Below, in pieces: positions 45,616 to 53,587 of a stretch of 64,000 nt of DNA. This DNA comes from Methylomonas koyamae (GTDB taxonomy: Bacteria; Pseudomonadota; Gammaproteobacteria; Methylococcales; Methylomonadaceae). The translations under genes were made by a program, and so were the position numbers. Within the stretch, counting starts at the first letter, position 1. Each line of letters opens with the position of its first letter. Below the pieces are notes generated by a model. That model was given only the letters and a program-made list of their open reading frames with translations, made no database searches and was not told where the DNA came from. The stretch covers positions 4,588,001 through 4,652,000 of the forward strand of contig NZ_AP019777.1 of assembly GCF_019669905.1 (NCBI RefSeq). Reading direction: 5' to 3'.

Positions 45616-45657
45616 CTTCGGGAACCATCGAATGGTATGCGGTGCATACCCTACGCA
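45616..45657 (+). repeat. 42-bp direct repeat with internal palindrome, copy 1
   Basis: Matches 46215-46256 at 38 of 42 positions. Contains the perfect palindrome ggtatgc-ggt-gcatacc at 45634-45650. In one frame both copies read TIEWYAVHTLR and the differences there are mostly synonymous, so the pair may derive from related coding sequence. Confidence 0.7.
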
Positions 45658-45679
45658 TCTAACTCTATCGATTTCGGCC

Positions 45680-46189
45680 ATGACCTCGAACTATCCCCCG
45701 CTAACCGCCGCCTTTTTACGCCATCAGCCCGAGTTGCGGCAATTTTTGGTGCGCCGGGTGAATTGCAGCGATACGGCTGCCGACTTGCTGCACGACACTT
45801 TTCTACACATCGCCAACTATCCGGACCAACGGCAAATCGCCAACAGTCGAGCATTTCTGTACCGGGTGGCCGGCAATCTGGCACTGGATTACCTGCGCGG
45901 CCAAGTCCGCCGCCAAACGTGGGACGGCGGAGAGCTGGATGACGAATGGCCCTGCCCAAGCCCGCCACTTGAACGCTACGTGCAAGGCTGGCAGCAATGG
46001 CAAGCGGTGAAAAGCTGGATTCGCGGCTTACCGCCTACCCATCGCCAGACCCTGTATCTCCATCGCCTGCACGGCAAGACGCATCGGCAAATCGCCGCCG
46101 AGTTGCAGGTCACTGAACGCCACGTCGAATACCTGCTAAGCCGGACCGGACAATGGCTGGTTGAATCCGAATTGAGCGATGGCTGTTGA
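45680..46189 (+). CDS. FecI-type ECF sigma factor without a FecR partner
   Basis: Sigma factor of 169 residues from the ATG at 45680. Region 2 has FLRHQPELRQFLVRRVNCSD, LLHDTFLHIANYPD and AFLYRVAGNLALDYLRGQVRRQ. Region 4 has LPPTHRQTLYLHRLHGKTHRQIAAELQVTERHVEYLL. Unlike the other sigma genes here, no FecR gene follows; a TonB receptor with an STN domain does (46433). It is flanked on both sides by a 42-bp direct repeat. Either the anti-sigma gene was lost or another FecR serves this circuit. Confidence 0.92.
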   Translation: MTSNYPPLTAAFLRHQPELRQFLVRRVNCSDTAADLLHDTFLHIANYPDQRQIANSRAFLYRVAGNLALDYLRGQVRRQTWDGGELDDEWPCPSPPLERYVQGWQQWQAVKSWIRGLPPTHRQTLYLHRLHGKTHRQIAAELQVTERHVEYLLSRTGQWLVESELSDGC

Positions 46190-46214
46190 TAATCTTGCCC
46201 TGAAATACCGCCGG

Positions 46215-46256
46215 CCTCGGAAACCATCGAGTGGTATGCGGTGCATACCCTGCGCA
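46215..46256 (+). repeat. 42-bp direct repeat with internal palindrome, copy 2
   Basis: Second copy of the repeat at 45616-45657. The palindrome is at 46233-46249. After the repeat the same frame (TIEWYAVHTLR) stays open for about 28 more codons to a TGA near 46344, which hints at a coding remnant. Confidence 0.7.
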
Positions 46257-46432
46257 ACCGACAAGAAACACTAGTACCCATCGGCGCCTTTCAAGCCGGA
46301 ATCGATGGCGACTTTGAGCGAATCACCCACACCAGTCGAAATTGAAAAAATTTTTCTATCGCCACTAAGGGTAAACCCAAACTCGCGTCGTCTTTGTCGG
46401 TAACACCATTCATAGACAAAGGAGATTGACGA

Positions 46433-48799
46433 ATGAAACACCCCGCACCGGCCCGCCGCAGCCATTTCTTCGCCTTGGCCGCCGCCGGCTTGTTGGCGCC
46501 CGCCGTCACGGTTGCCGCCGAACCGGCCACGCAAAATTTCGACATCCCGTCCCAGGCACTTTCCTCGGCACTGACCCGTTTTTCCGCGGCAACCGGCTTG
46601 CAGGTCCTGTACGAAGGCGACATCGCCGAACGCATCACCGCCCCGGAACTAAAAGGCGTTTACAGCCCCGAACAAGCCTTGCAGAAAATGCTACGGGGCT
46701 CCGGCCTGAATTACCGGTTCAGCAACGGCAATACCGTAACGCTGGAGAAGATGGCGGTAGTGAAGCCGCAGTCGGCAGTGGGCGCGACGACATTGCCCAG
46801 TGTCACAGTGACGGGAAATGCCTATGGAGCCGTTAGTCCCAGTTTAACCACGCCATCCTTGCAAGAATCGCAAACCAAACTGAATCGTGTGGCGGGCGGA
46901 ACCTCGGTGATCGATGGCGAACGGATCAAGGAAGGCGCGCCGTTGTCGGTTAGCGATGCCTTGGCGACGGCACCGGGTGTTTATGTGGGCGACATTAGCG
47001 CTGGCGCGACCGGCGGGTCTCGTATCTCCATCCGCGGTTCGGACGGCAATTCCGATATTTCGCCGATTCGCGGGATCAAAATCCTGCGTAACGGCTTGCC
47101 GTTTACCCACGCCAACGGGACTTTCGATGTCGAAATGCTCAATCTTTACGCCATCGAGCATATAGAGGTTTATCGCGGCGCCAATGCCTTGGAATACGGC
47201 GGCAGTAACCTAGGCGGGGCCATTAATTACATCACGCCGACCGGCTACACCGCCGATCCCTTGAAAATTGGCATCGTCGGCGGCACCAACGATTATTACC
47301 GACCTTATTTCAGCGGCGGTAAAGTGTTCGAAAACGGCCTGGATGTTTTCGGCACGTTTTCCTACGTCAATACCGATACAACCCGGGAAAACAATCATCA
47401 AGAACAGTTTTTAGGTCACGGCAATATCGGTTACCGCTGGAACGAAAATCAGGAAACCCGTTTGTATTTCGATGCGCAAAACCATAATTTCTTGTGGCCG
47501 GCATCGCTGAGCAAGCGGCAAATTGACCAAAATCCCCAACAAAACGCCAACGACTGGTCGCTGCCTAACGGTTTTTCATCCTACCGCTTCGATCTAAAGC
47601 ATTCGGTAAAATTGCATGGCGGCGATCGACTCGATGTCGGCACTTATTATTCGATCAATAACTATCGTTACGACTATACCGATAGCGGCAATCACGACCA
47701 GTGGCAGGATGTCGGCTTCAATTGGCGGCATGAACTCAACGGTCAGTTATTGGGTTTAAATAACCGGGTGGTCTGGGGCGGTCTGACCCAATGGCAATTT
47801 ATCAACGATAAAAACTACGGCGTCGTCGGCCGGCAGCTTGGGCCGTTGTTGACGGCGGAGCGCGACCGCTGGCTGAATGTCGAAGCGTTTATGGAAGATC
47901 AATTGAGTTTGACCGACAGGTTTACCTTGATTGCCGGCATCCAGTTGAATTATCGCGATGTAAACTATGAGCGGTACGAGGGCTACGTTGCCAGTGCCGC
48001 CAGACCCAGCCCTCAAGCCAATCAAGATTTCTTCACGGCTAACCCCAAGCTGGGCTTTACCTGGCAAGCCACCAACGAAGCACAGATTTACGGCAATGTC
48101 AGCCGCAGCGCCGAACCGCCAAAAATGGCCGATCTTGCCAACATTTATCTCCAACCCAAACGAAATCTGCAAACAGCCAGCACCGTGGAAATCGGTACGC
48201 GCGGACAAGCCCAGCGCTTGAAATGGGATTTGGCCTTCTATCAGTCCTGGGTTAACAACGAATACTTGATCATTGCCGATCCCAGAAATCCAACGGCGTT
48301 TTCCTCCACCAACGCCGATAGCACGACCTTGCATCGTGGTGTCGAACTCGGCTTGGAAACCACTTTGCCGCTAAATCTGGCGGCATCCGGCGATAACTTG
48401 CGGCTCAGCGGCAACTACACCTGGAATGACTTTACGTTCGACAGTGATCCCGCGCTGCGCAATAACCGCTTGCCCGGCATTCCGGAACACAATGCTTTCG
48501 TCGAAGCGTTGTACCAGCATCCCAGCGGCTTTTACATCGGCCCCAATGCCCGCATCGTCAGTTCCAATTATGCGGACTTCGCCAACACCCTGGCCGCCAA
48601 ACCTTATGCGCTGTTGGGCGCGCGCATGGGTTGGGATGACGGCAAACATTGGAAGTTGTTCGTCGATGGCCGAAATTTGACCGACGAGCATTATGCGTCG
48701 TCGGTGTGGGTGATGGGTAATGCTAACGGCGCCGATTTGGAACAGTTCAATCCCGGCGCGACCCGCTCGGTATTCGGTGGCGTGGAATACCGGTTTTAA
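46433..48799 (+). CDS. TonB-dependent receptor with STN domain, FecA-like
   Basis: Outer-membrane receptor of 788 residues. The signal peptide ends near VAA (residue 29). The STN domain is at about 33-107 (FDIPSQALSSALTRFSAATG to NTVTLEKM). The plug differs from the other receptors here: GGTSVIDGERIKEGAPLSVSDALATAPGVYVGD and IEHIEVYRGANALEYGGSNLGGAINYITPTG, which is closer to FecA-type ferric-citrate receptors than to the FpvA-like 'TDTPIMETP' group. The barrel ends in GGVEYRF. It has a GGAGA ribosome site. It is preceded by a FecI-type sigma gene and followed by a PepSY gene, so the three form one uptake locus. Confidence 0.94.
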   Translation: MKHPAPARRSHFFALAAAGLLAPAVTVAAEPATQNFDIPSQALSSALTRFSAATGLQVLYEGDIAERITAPELKGVYSPEQALQKMLRGSGLNYRFSNGNTVTLEKMAVVKPQSAVGATTLPSVTVTGNAYGAVSPSLTTPSLQESQTKLNRVAGGTSVIDGERIKEGAPLSVSDALATAPGVYVGDISAGATGGSRISIRGSDGNSDISPIRGIKILRNGLPFTHANGTFDVEMLNLYAIEHIEVYRGANALEYGGSNLGGAINYITPTGYTADPLKIGIVGGTNDYYRPYFSGGKVFENGLDVFGTFSYVNTDTTRENNHQEQFLGHGNIGYRWNENQETRLYFDAQNHNFLWPASLSKRQIDQNPQQNANDWSLPNGFSSYRFDLKHSVKLHGGDRLDVGTYYSINNYRYDYTDSGNHDQWQDVGFNWRHELNGQLLGLNNRVVWGGLTQWQFINDKNYGVVGRQLGPLLTAERDRWLNVEAFMEDQLSLTDRFTLIAGIQLNYRDVNYERYEGYVASAARPSPQANQDFFTANPKLGFTWQATNEAQIYGNVSRSAEPPKMADLANIYLQPKRNLQTASTVEIGTRGQAQRLKWDLAFYQSWVNNEYLIIADPRNPTAFSSTNADSTTLHRGVELGLETTLPLNLAASGDNLRLSGNYTWNDFTFDSDPALRNNRLPGIPEHNAFVEALYQHPSGFYIGPNARIVSSNYADFANTLAAKPYALLGARMGWDDGKHWKLFVDGRNLTDEHYASSVWVMGNANGADLEQFNPGATRSVFGGVEYRF

Positions 48800-48865
48800 G
48801 CGATTGCGGGTTGCCAATAAATAGGCCTAAGCGTGGCGAAGCATGGCGCTCCGGCCCGAAATGAC

Positions 48866-48890
48866 GGCGGGAATGTCACACAGTCCCGCC
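48866..48890. terminator. Hairpin after the FecA-like receptor
   Basis: Stem ggcggga/tcccgcc (7 bp) with an 11-nt loop, 67 bp past the receptor stop. Weak evidence; no T-run. Confidence 0.3.
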
Positions 48891-49027
48891 AAACCCGGTC
48901 GATACGATGAGGATTTCCTACGCCTAAACGTCTTATTCAAGAAAGGCGGCCAGCGCTTGATCCAGGCAACAGCAGTACCTGGTTTCCCGGCCTATTTTTC
49001 GAATGTTGACGGTAACCGGCCCCCATC

Positions 49028-50251
49028 ATGAACAGTAATCTCTATCAACCTGACACGCTTATCCAATCCAAGCCGCAAAACCGAGAGCTGTCTCGCCTGA
49101 AAGCCCGCCGCCAACGCTGGCTGACCGTTCATTTGTGGTTGGGCCTGACGCTGGGCTTGTTGCTGTCTATTTATGGCATCACCGGCAGCATCCTGGTGTT
49201 TCATGCCGAAATCGACGAATGGTTACATCCCGAGATGTTGACGGTGCAACCACCGGCACATGCCGAATATCGACCCTTGGCGGAAATTTTCGCGGCCGGC
49301 AAGCAGGCGATGCCGCCAAACGCTAAACATAACTTCGCCACCTATCCGCGCAACGAATTCGCGGCCTTCAAACTGCGGTACGCAGTTGCTGGTGCTGACG
49401 GTTCGCTGGAAAACTGGGAAGTTGCCGTTGACCCGTATACGACTAATATCACGGGTAAGCAACTCAAGAGGCGTTCCAGCGACTGGCTACCCAGCACTTT
49501 TATCGGCTTGATGTTTGAATTGCATTTCGCCTTGTTGATTCCGGGAGACCTCAGTGAGCCGATAGTCGGCGGGTCCGCCGCGTTATTGATTATTTCGACC
49601 TTGACCGGCCTGATCGTCTGGTGGCCGCTGACCGGGCATTGGCGCAATGCCCTGACTTTTAAGGCCAAGGCAGGCAGAGTCCGCTTCAATTACGACCTGC
49701 ATAAAACCAGCGGCTTTTACACGCTGTTGGTGATGGTGCCGGTACTGTTTTCCGGGATTTACATGGTACTGCCGCACAACGTGGTGCCGGTGCTGGAGCT
49801 GTTCTCGCCAGTGACTTACCGCTACTGGTTTCAATCCCAACCGCCTTATCCAAATGCACCGACCATCGGCATGGACGAGGCGGCGGCGATTGCCTTCAAA
49901 CAATACCCGCAAGGCCGTCCGCACTGGATTTACGGCGCCGCCGAGCCGACCAAAACCTATACGGTTTGCCAGGACGGCGTCGATGCACCCGGCAGCATCC
50001 TGCAACGGCGCTGCACGGTGATCGACCGCTACAGCGGCAAGATTCTGGACTTGGACGATCCGAGTTTGCCGACGGCCACGGCCGGCGAAATTTTCACCCA
50101 CTGGCAATGGCCGCTGCATTCCGGCCAGGCCTTCGGCATGACCGGGCGGATTTTGGTATTCATCACCGGTCTGGCCTGCCCGGTGCTGTTCGTCACCGGC
50201 GTGATTCGTTGGCTGCAAAAACGGCGGGGCGGGCGCCGCTCAGCAAAATAA
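49028..50251 (+). CDS. PepSY-domain iron-regulated membrane protein
   Basis: Inner-membrane protein of 407 residues of the PepSY_TM family. TM1 is at about residues 35-58 (VHLWLGLTLGLLLSIYGITGSILVFH), followed by the family EIDEWLHPEML. Three more helices lie at about 175-200 (LLIISTLTGLIVWWPL), 228-250 (SGFYTLLVMVPVLFSGIYMV) and 370-395 (MTGRILVFITGLACPVLFVTG). A PepSY repeat is in TIGMDEAAAIAFKQYPQGRPHWIYG. Such proteins accompany siderophore receptors and some reduce ferric chelates at the inner membrane. It lies 228 bp after the FecA-like receptor. Confidence 0.92.
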   Translation: MNSNLYQPDTLIQSKPQNRELSRLKARRQRWLTVHLWLGLTLGLLLSIYGITGSILVFHAEIDEWLHPEMLTVQPPAHAEYRPLAEIFAAGKQAMPPNAKHNFATYPRNEFAAFKLRYAVAGADGSLENWEVAVDPYTTNITGKQLKRRSSDWLPSTFIGLMFELHFALLIPGDLSEPIVGGSAALLIISTLTGLIVWWPLTGHWRNALTFKAKAGRVRFNYDLHKTSGFYTLLVMVPVLFSGIYMVLPHNVVPVLELFSPVTYRYWFQSQPPYPNAPTIGMDEAAAIAFKQYPQGRPHWIYGAAEPTKTYTVCQDGVDAPGSILQRRCTVIDRYSGKILDLDDPSLPTATAGEIFTHWQWPLHSGQAFGMTGRILVFITGLACPVLFVTGVIRWLQKRRGGRRSAK

Positions 50252-50396
50252 ACTGCGTCATTTGACCGGTCGGCTGGGCGATATCGCACACTTCCCGCCG
50301 CCGCAACCACGCCAACCGACTGATAACACTGGCATTTCTCTATGGCACAAAACTGGCTGAGTGTTCCGCCAATACCAAATGCCAATTCCATAAACC

Positions 50397-50912
50397 ATGA
50401 GTCTGGACATCAGTGCCCTGTACCGGCGGTACCGCAGCGAGTTGCTGCACCATTTGCAACGGCTGGTGCAATGCCCGGATGCCGCTCAGGACTTGCTGCA
50501 GGAAAGTTACGTCATTCTGAGCCGCAGCGCCGCCGTTGGCGCGATCGAGCATCCGCGCGGTTTTTTGTACCGCATCGCCGGCAACTTGGCTCTGGACCAT
50601 TTGCGGCATAACAAGATCGTGGACGCGCACCGGACCGCCTGGGCTACCCACGAAGCCGAGCCGTTTCCCGATGCGGCGGAGCAACTGTCGGACCAACAAT
50701 GGCGGGCGCTGTTGCATCAAACCATTGCCGAACTACCGCCGCGCTGCCGAGATGCTTTTATCCTGCACAAATTACACGGCAGCAGCTACCGCGACATCGC
50801 CAAGCTGTTGGATATTTCCGAAAGCGCCGTGGAAAAGCACATCATCAAAGGCTTGGCGCATTGCCGCCGGCGCCTGGGCGTCCATTTCAACCGCCCTTAC
50901 CGTGATAGCTGA
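50397..50912 (+). CDS. FecI-type ECF sigma factor
   Basis: Sigma factor of 171 residues. Region 2 has LLHHLQRLVQCPDAAQDLLQESYVIL and GFLYRIAGNLALDHLRHNKIVDAH. Region 4 has LPPRCRDAFILHKLHGSSYRDIAKLLDISESAVEKHIIKGL. A FecR gene follows 59 bp on. The next gene in the same direction is a PepSY protein, not a receptor; the nearest receptor (53588-55957) is convergent and has its own sigma/FecR pair. Confidence 0.94.
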   Translation: MSLDISALYRRYRSELLHHLQRLVQCPDAAQDLLQESYVILSRSAAVGAIEHPRGFLYRIAGNLALDHLRHNKIVDAHRTAWATHEAEPFPDAAEQLSDQQWRALLHQTIAELPPRCRDAFILHKLHGSSYRDIAKLLDISESAVEKHIIKGLAHCRRRLGVHFNRPYRDS

Positions 50913-50971
50913 GGCTCGGCCGGCTCCGGCCGCCAGCTCGATATTCCCTGCTGCCGCTATATAATCCGGCC

Positions 50972-51937
50972 ATGACCCAGCACCAGCCCGTTTCCGTATC
51001 CGACGCCGCCGCCGAGCAGGCCATGGCCTGGTTCGTGCGTTTGCGCGCCGAAACGGCGACGCAGACCGAGCGCGACGAGTTTCAACGCTGGTACCGGGCC
51101 GATCCGGCCCACCGCCGGGCTTATGCGCAAACGGCGGCGTTTTGGGGCGACGCCGAATTCGGCCGGGCCTTGGCCGCCGCGGAATTAACTGCGCCGCCCA
51201 GCCCGCGGTTGCGCATTCGGCGCGCGGCTCCGGCCCTGGCTGCCGCGGCCTGCCTGATGCTGCTGCTCGCCGGCTACCGGCCGACGCTGGATTGTTGGCG
51301 AGCCGATTACTGTACCGGCGTCGGCGAAATCAAAAGTTTCAGGCTGGGCGACGGCAGCGAAGTCACTCTGAATTCGGCCAGCGCGATCAGCGTCGACTTG
51401 AACGACGGCTTGCGCCGGGTCGAATTGCGCCAGGGCGAAGCCTTTTTCGACGTGCAACCCGAGCCGCAGCGGCCGTTTCAAGTCAGCGGCCGCTACAGTA
51501 CGGTGCGGGTGCTGGGCACTCGCTTCGCCGTCAGGGAAGACAGCGCCGACGCCAGCGTCAGCGTGGTCAGCGGCCAGGTAGCCGTCGCCCGGCCCGAAGC
51601 CGAACCGGCTTTATTGCAAGCCGGCGACAGCATTACCGTTGCCGCCCGCCGCAGCGGCGATATCCGGCACAGCCCGGCGGCCGGCGGCACGGCCTGGCTC
51701 AAGGGCTACGCGGCGTTCGAAAACGCGCCGCTGAGCGAGGTCGTGGCCGAACTCGGCCGTTACCGCCGAGGAACGCTGGTTATTCGCGGCGCACCGCTAC
51801 GCGACTTGAAAATCAGCGGCCGTTTCGACATCCGCGATACCGACAAAGCCTTGGAGTCGCTGCAGCAAACCTTACCGATCCGGGTAACCCGGCTCACGCC
51901 CTGGCTGGTCTTGATCGGCAAAAGCGCGCAGGGCTAA
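50972..51937 (+). CDS. FecR-type anti-sigma/signal transducer
   Basis: Regulator of 321 residues. It has a sigma-binding N-terminus (AMAWFVRLRAETATQTERDEFQRWYRADPAHRRAY), a membrane helix at about 86-99 (ALAAAACLMLLLAGY), the FecR domain (GEIKSFRLGDGSEVTLNSASAISVDL, ELRQGEAFFDVQPEPQRPF) and a C-terminal STN-like region (LKISGRFDIRDTDKALESLQQTLPI). It is paired with the sigma factor at 50397. Confidence 0.93.
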   Translation: MTQHQPVSVSDAAAEQAMAWFVRLRAETATQTERDEFQRWYRADPAHRRAYAQTAAFWGDAEFGRALAAAELTAPPSPRLRIRRAAPALAAAACLMLLLAGYRPTLDCWRADYCTGVGEIKSFRLGDGSEVTLNSASAISVDLNDGLRRVELRQGEAFFDVQPEPQRPFQVSGRYSTVRVLGTRFAVREDSADASVSVVSGQVAVARPEAEPALLQAGDSITVAARRSGDIRHSPAAGGTAWLKGYAAFENAPLSEVVAELGRYRRGTLVIRGAPLRDLKISGRFDIRDTDKALESLQQTLPIRVTRLTPWLVLIGKSAQG

Positions 51938-52125
51938 CCGCGGCATCCGACTTTGCCGAATCCTCGCTACCTGGCCTGAAAAGGCAGGCTTCGTCTCCTA
52001 AGCGCCGGGCCAATTTCGGCCGACCGCTCCCGCCCAACCCACCGATTTTGGCGCCGATGTAGGGAATTGCCGCGCCCATACGTCTTACCGGATATAAACC
52101 TTTTTTCGGAATCAAGGAGTATCCC

Positions 52126-53334
52126 ATGAACTTGCGCCCCTTCTGGGTGGTTGTACACCGTTACGCCGGCTTGGCGATGACGGTTTTTCTGGTCATCGTC
52201 GGCCTGACCGGCAGTTTGCTGGCTTTCTACCACGAGCTGGATAGCTGGCTTAATCCGGCATTCTCGGCGCCGGCCGGCAACCGGCCGCGCATGGGTTTGC
52301 CGAGCATCCTGGAACGGGTGGAAACGTTGGCGCCCAACGCCCGTTTCCAATCGGTGAGCCTGAGCGACGACGCCGTCGAAGTCTGGGTCGCGCCGAAGAC
52401 CAATCCGCTGGACGGCAAACCTTACGCGTTGGATTTCGACCAGTTGCTGTTGAACCCCTACAACGGCGACGAACTGGGGCGGCGCAAGTGGGGCGATATC
52501 GGCCAGGGCCTGACCAATTTGCTGCCGTTCGTTTACCGCTTGCATTACGCCTTGGCGCTGGGCGAAATCGGCGGCTGGATCCTGGGCATTACCGCGCTGG
52601 TGTGGACGCTGGACAGCTTCGTCGGCTGTTACCTGACGCTGCCGCCGAGCCGGCGCCCTGCCGCGGCAACGCCGGCCAAGCCGTTTTGGCCGCGTTGGGC
52701 TCCGGCCTGGAAGATCAAATGGCGCGGCTCCGCCTATCGGATCAATTTCGATCTGCACCGCGCCGGCGGCCTATGGTTATGGCTGTTGCTGCTGGTGTTC
52801 GCCTGGTCCAGCGTTTACATGAACCTGAGCGACAGCGTCTATGCGCCGGTGACGCGGACGCTGGTCGGCGAATACCACGAACCGTGGCTGGATTTTCCGG
52901 ATCTGGATAAACCGCTGGAAAATCCGGCCATCGCTTGGCGCGACGCCTACCGCATTGCCGGGGAACTGATGGAACAGGCTACCCATGCACACGGCGTGTC
53001 AATCGAAAAGCCGGTATCGTTCCGATACAACGCCGAAAAAGGGTTTTACGTTTACGTCGCCCGCAGCGGTGCCGACATTCAGGACAAAGGCGGCGATACC
53101 CGATTGGTGTTGGATGCTACGACCGGGGCGCAGAAATTGCTGCTGTTCCCCAGCGGCCAATATGCCGGCAACACCGTGTCCAGTTGGCTGGCCGCGCTAC
53201 ACACCGCCAACGTGTTCGGCATGCCGTACCGGATTTTGGTCTGCACGCTCGGCCTGGCCATTGTCATGCTGGCGGTGACCGGCGTCGTGATTTGGTTGAA
53301 AAAGCGGCGGGCGAGGTTGGCCAAGGCTGCCTGA
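52126..53334 (+). CDS. PepSY-domain iron-regulated membrane protein
   Basis: Inner-membrane protein of 402 residues, PepSY_TM family. TM1 is FWVVVHRYAGLAMTVFLVIVGLTGSLLAFYHELDSWLNP. Other helices are at GGWILGITALVWTLDSFVGCYLTL, GLWLWLLLLVFAWSSVYMN and GMPYRILVCTLGLAIVMLAVTGVVIWL. The HR and HE residues in the first helix pair and the second-helix histidines (INFDLHRAG) could bind haem. It differs clearly from the PepSY protein at 49028. It has AAGGAG before the ATG. It lies 188 bp after the FecR gene, so it may be co-transcribed with the sigma/FecR pair. Confidence 0.92.
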   Translation: MNLRPFWVVVHRYAGLAMTVFLVIVGLTGSLLAFYHELDSWLNPAFSAPAGNRPRMGLPSILERVETLAPNARFQSVSLSDDAVEVWVAPKTNPLDGKPYALDFDQLLLNPYNGDELGRRKWGDIGQGLTNLLPFVYRLHYALALGEIGGWILGITALVWTLDSFVGCYLTLPPSRRPAAATPAKPFWPRWAPAWKIKWRGSAYRINFDLHRAGGLWLWLLLLVFAWSSVYMNLSDSVYAPVTRTLVGEYHEPWLDFPDLDKPLENPAIAWRDAYRIAGELMEQATHAHGVSIEKPVSFRYNAEKGFYVYVARSGADIQDKGGDTRLVLDATTGAQKLLLFPSGQYAGNTVSSWLAALHTANVFGMPYRILVCTLGLAIVMLAVTGVVIWLKKRRARLAKAA

Positions 53335-53587
53335 TCCCGCCGATGTAGCAGCCACTCAATAAACCCAATCCAGTTAAGTTGATCGATTCGGTTTTCATGG
53401 CCTTCTTTGAAATACAGGGAGGCCGGCCGCACTTAACTGCACTGTCTATAAACCCGGCTCTTGCTTTCGCCAGGGTCAGTCGAAGTCCAAGGTGAAGCCT
53501 GGTCTTGTACGACCGACCGATGGGTATGAGTAGTTAGAGAGCCGGCAAAAACTAGGCTGTTATCCATATGGCCTAGCTGTTCCAAGG

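Larger units (their letters stand above)
45184..45679. other. Intergenic region with a gene remnant, hairpin and repeat
   Basis: About 500 bp between the broken receptor and the next sigma gene. It contains a hairpin (45250-45270), the N-terminal remnant of a PepSY gene (45431-45560) and one copy of a direct repeat (45616-45657). No intact gene is present. Confidence 0.7.

Noticed and set aside
53335..53587. Strong bidirectional terminator between the PepSY gene and the convergent receptor
   Set aside because: Only a weak 6-bp stem (ctaggc/gcctag) with a 13-nt loop is visible, not enough to call.
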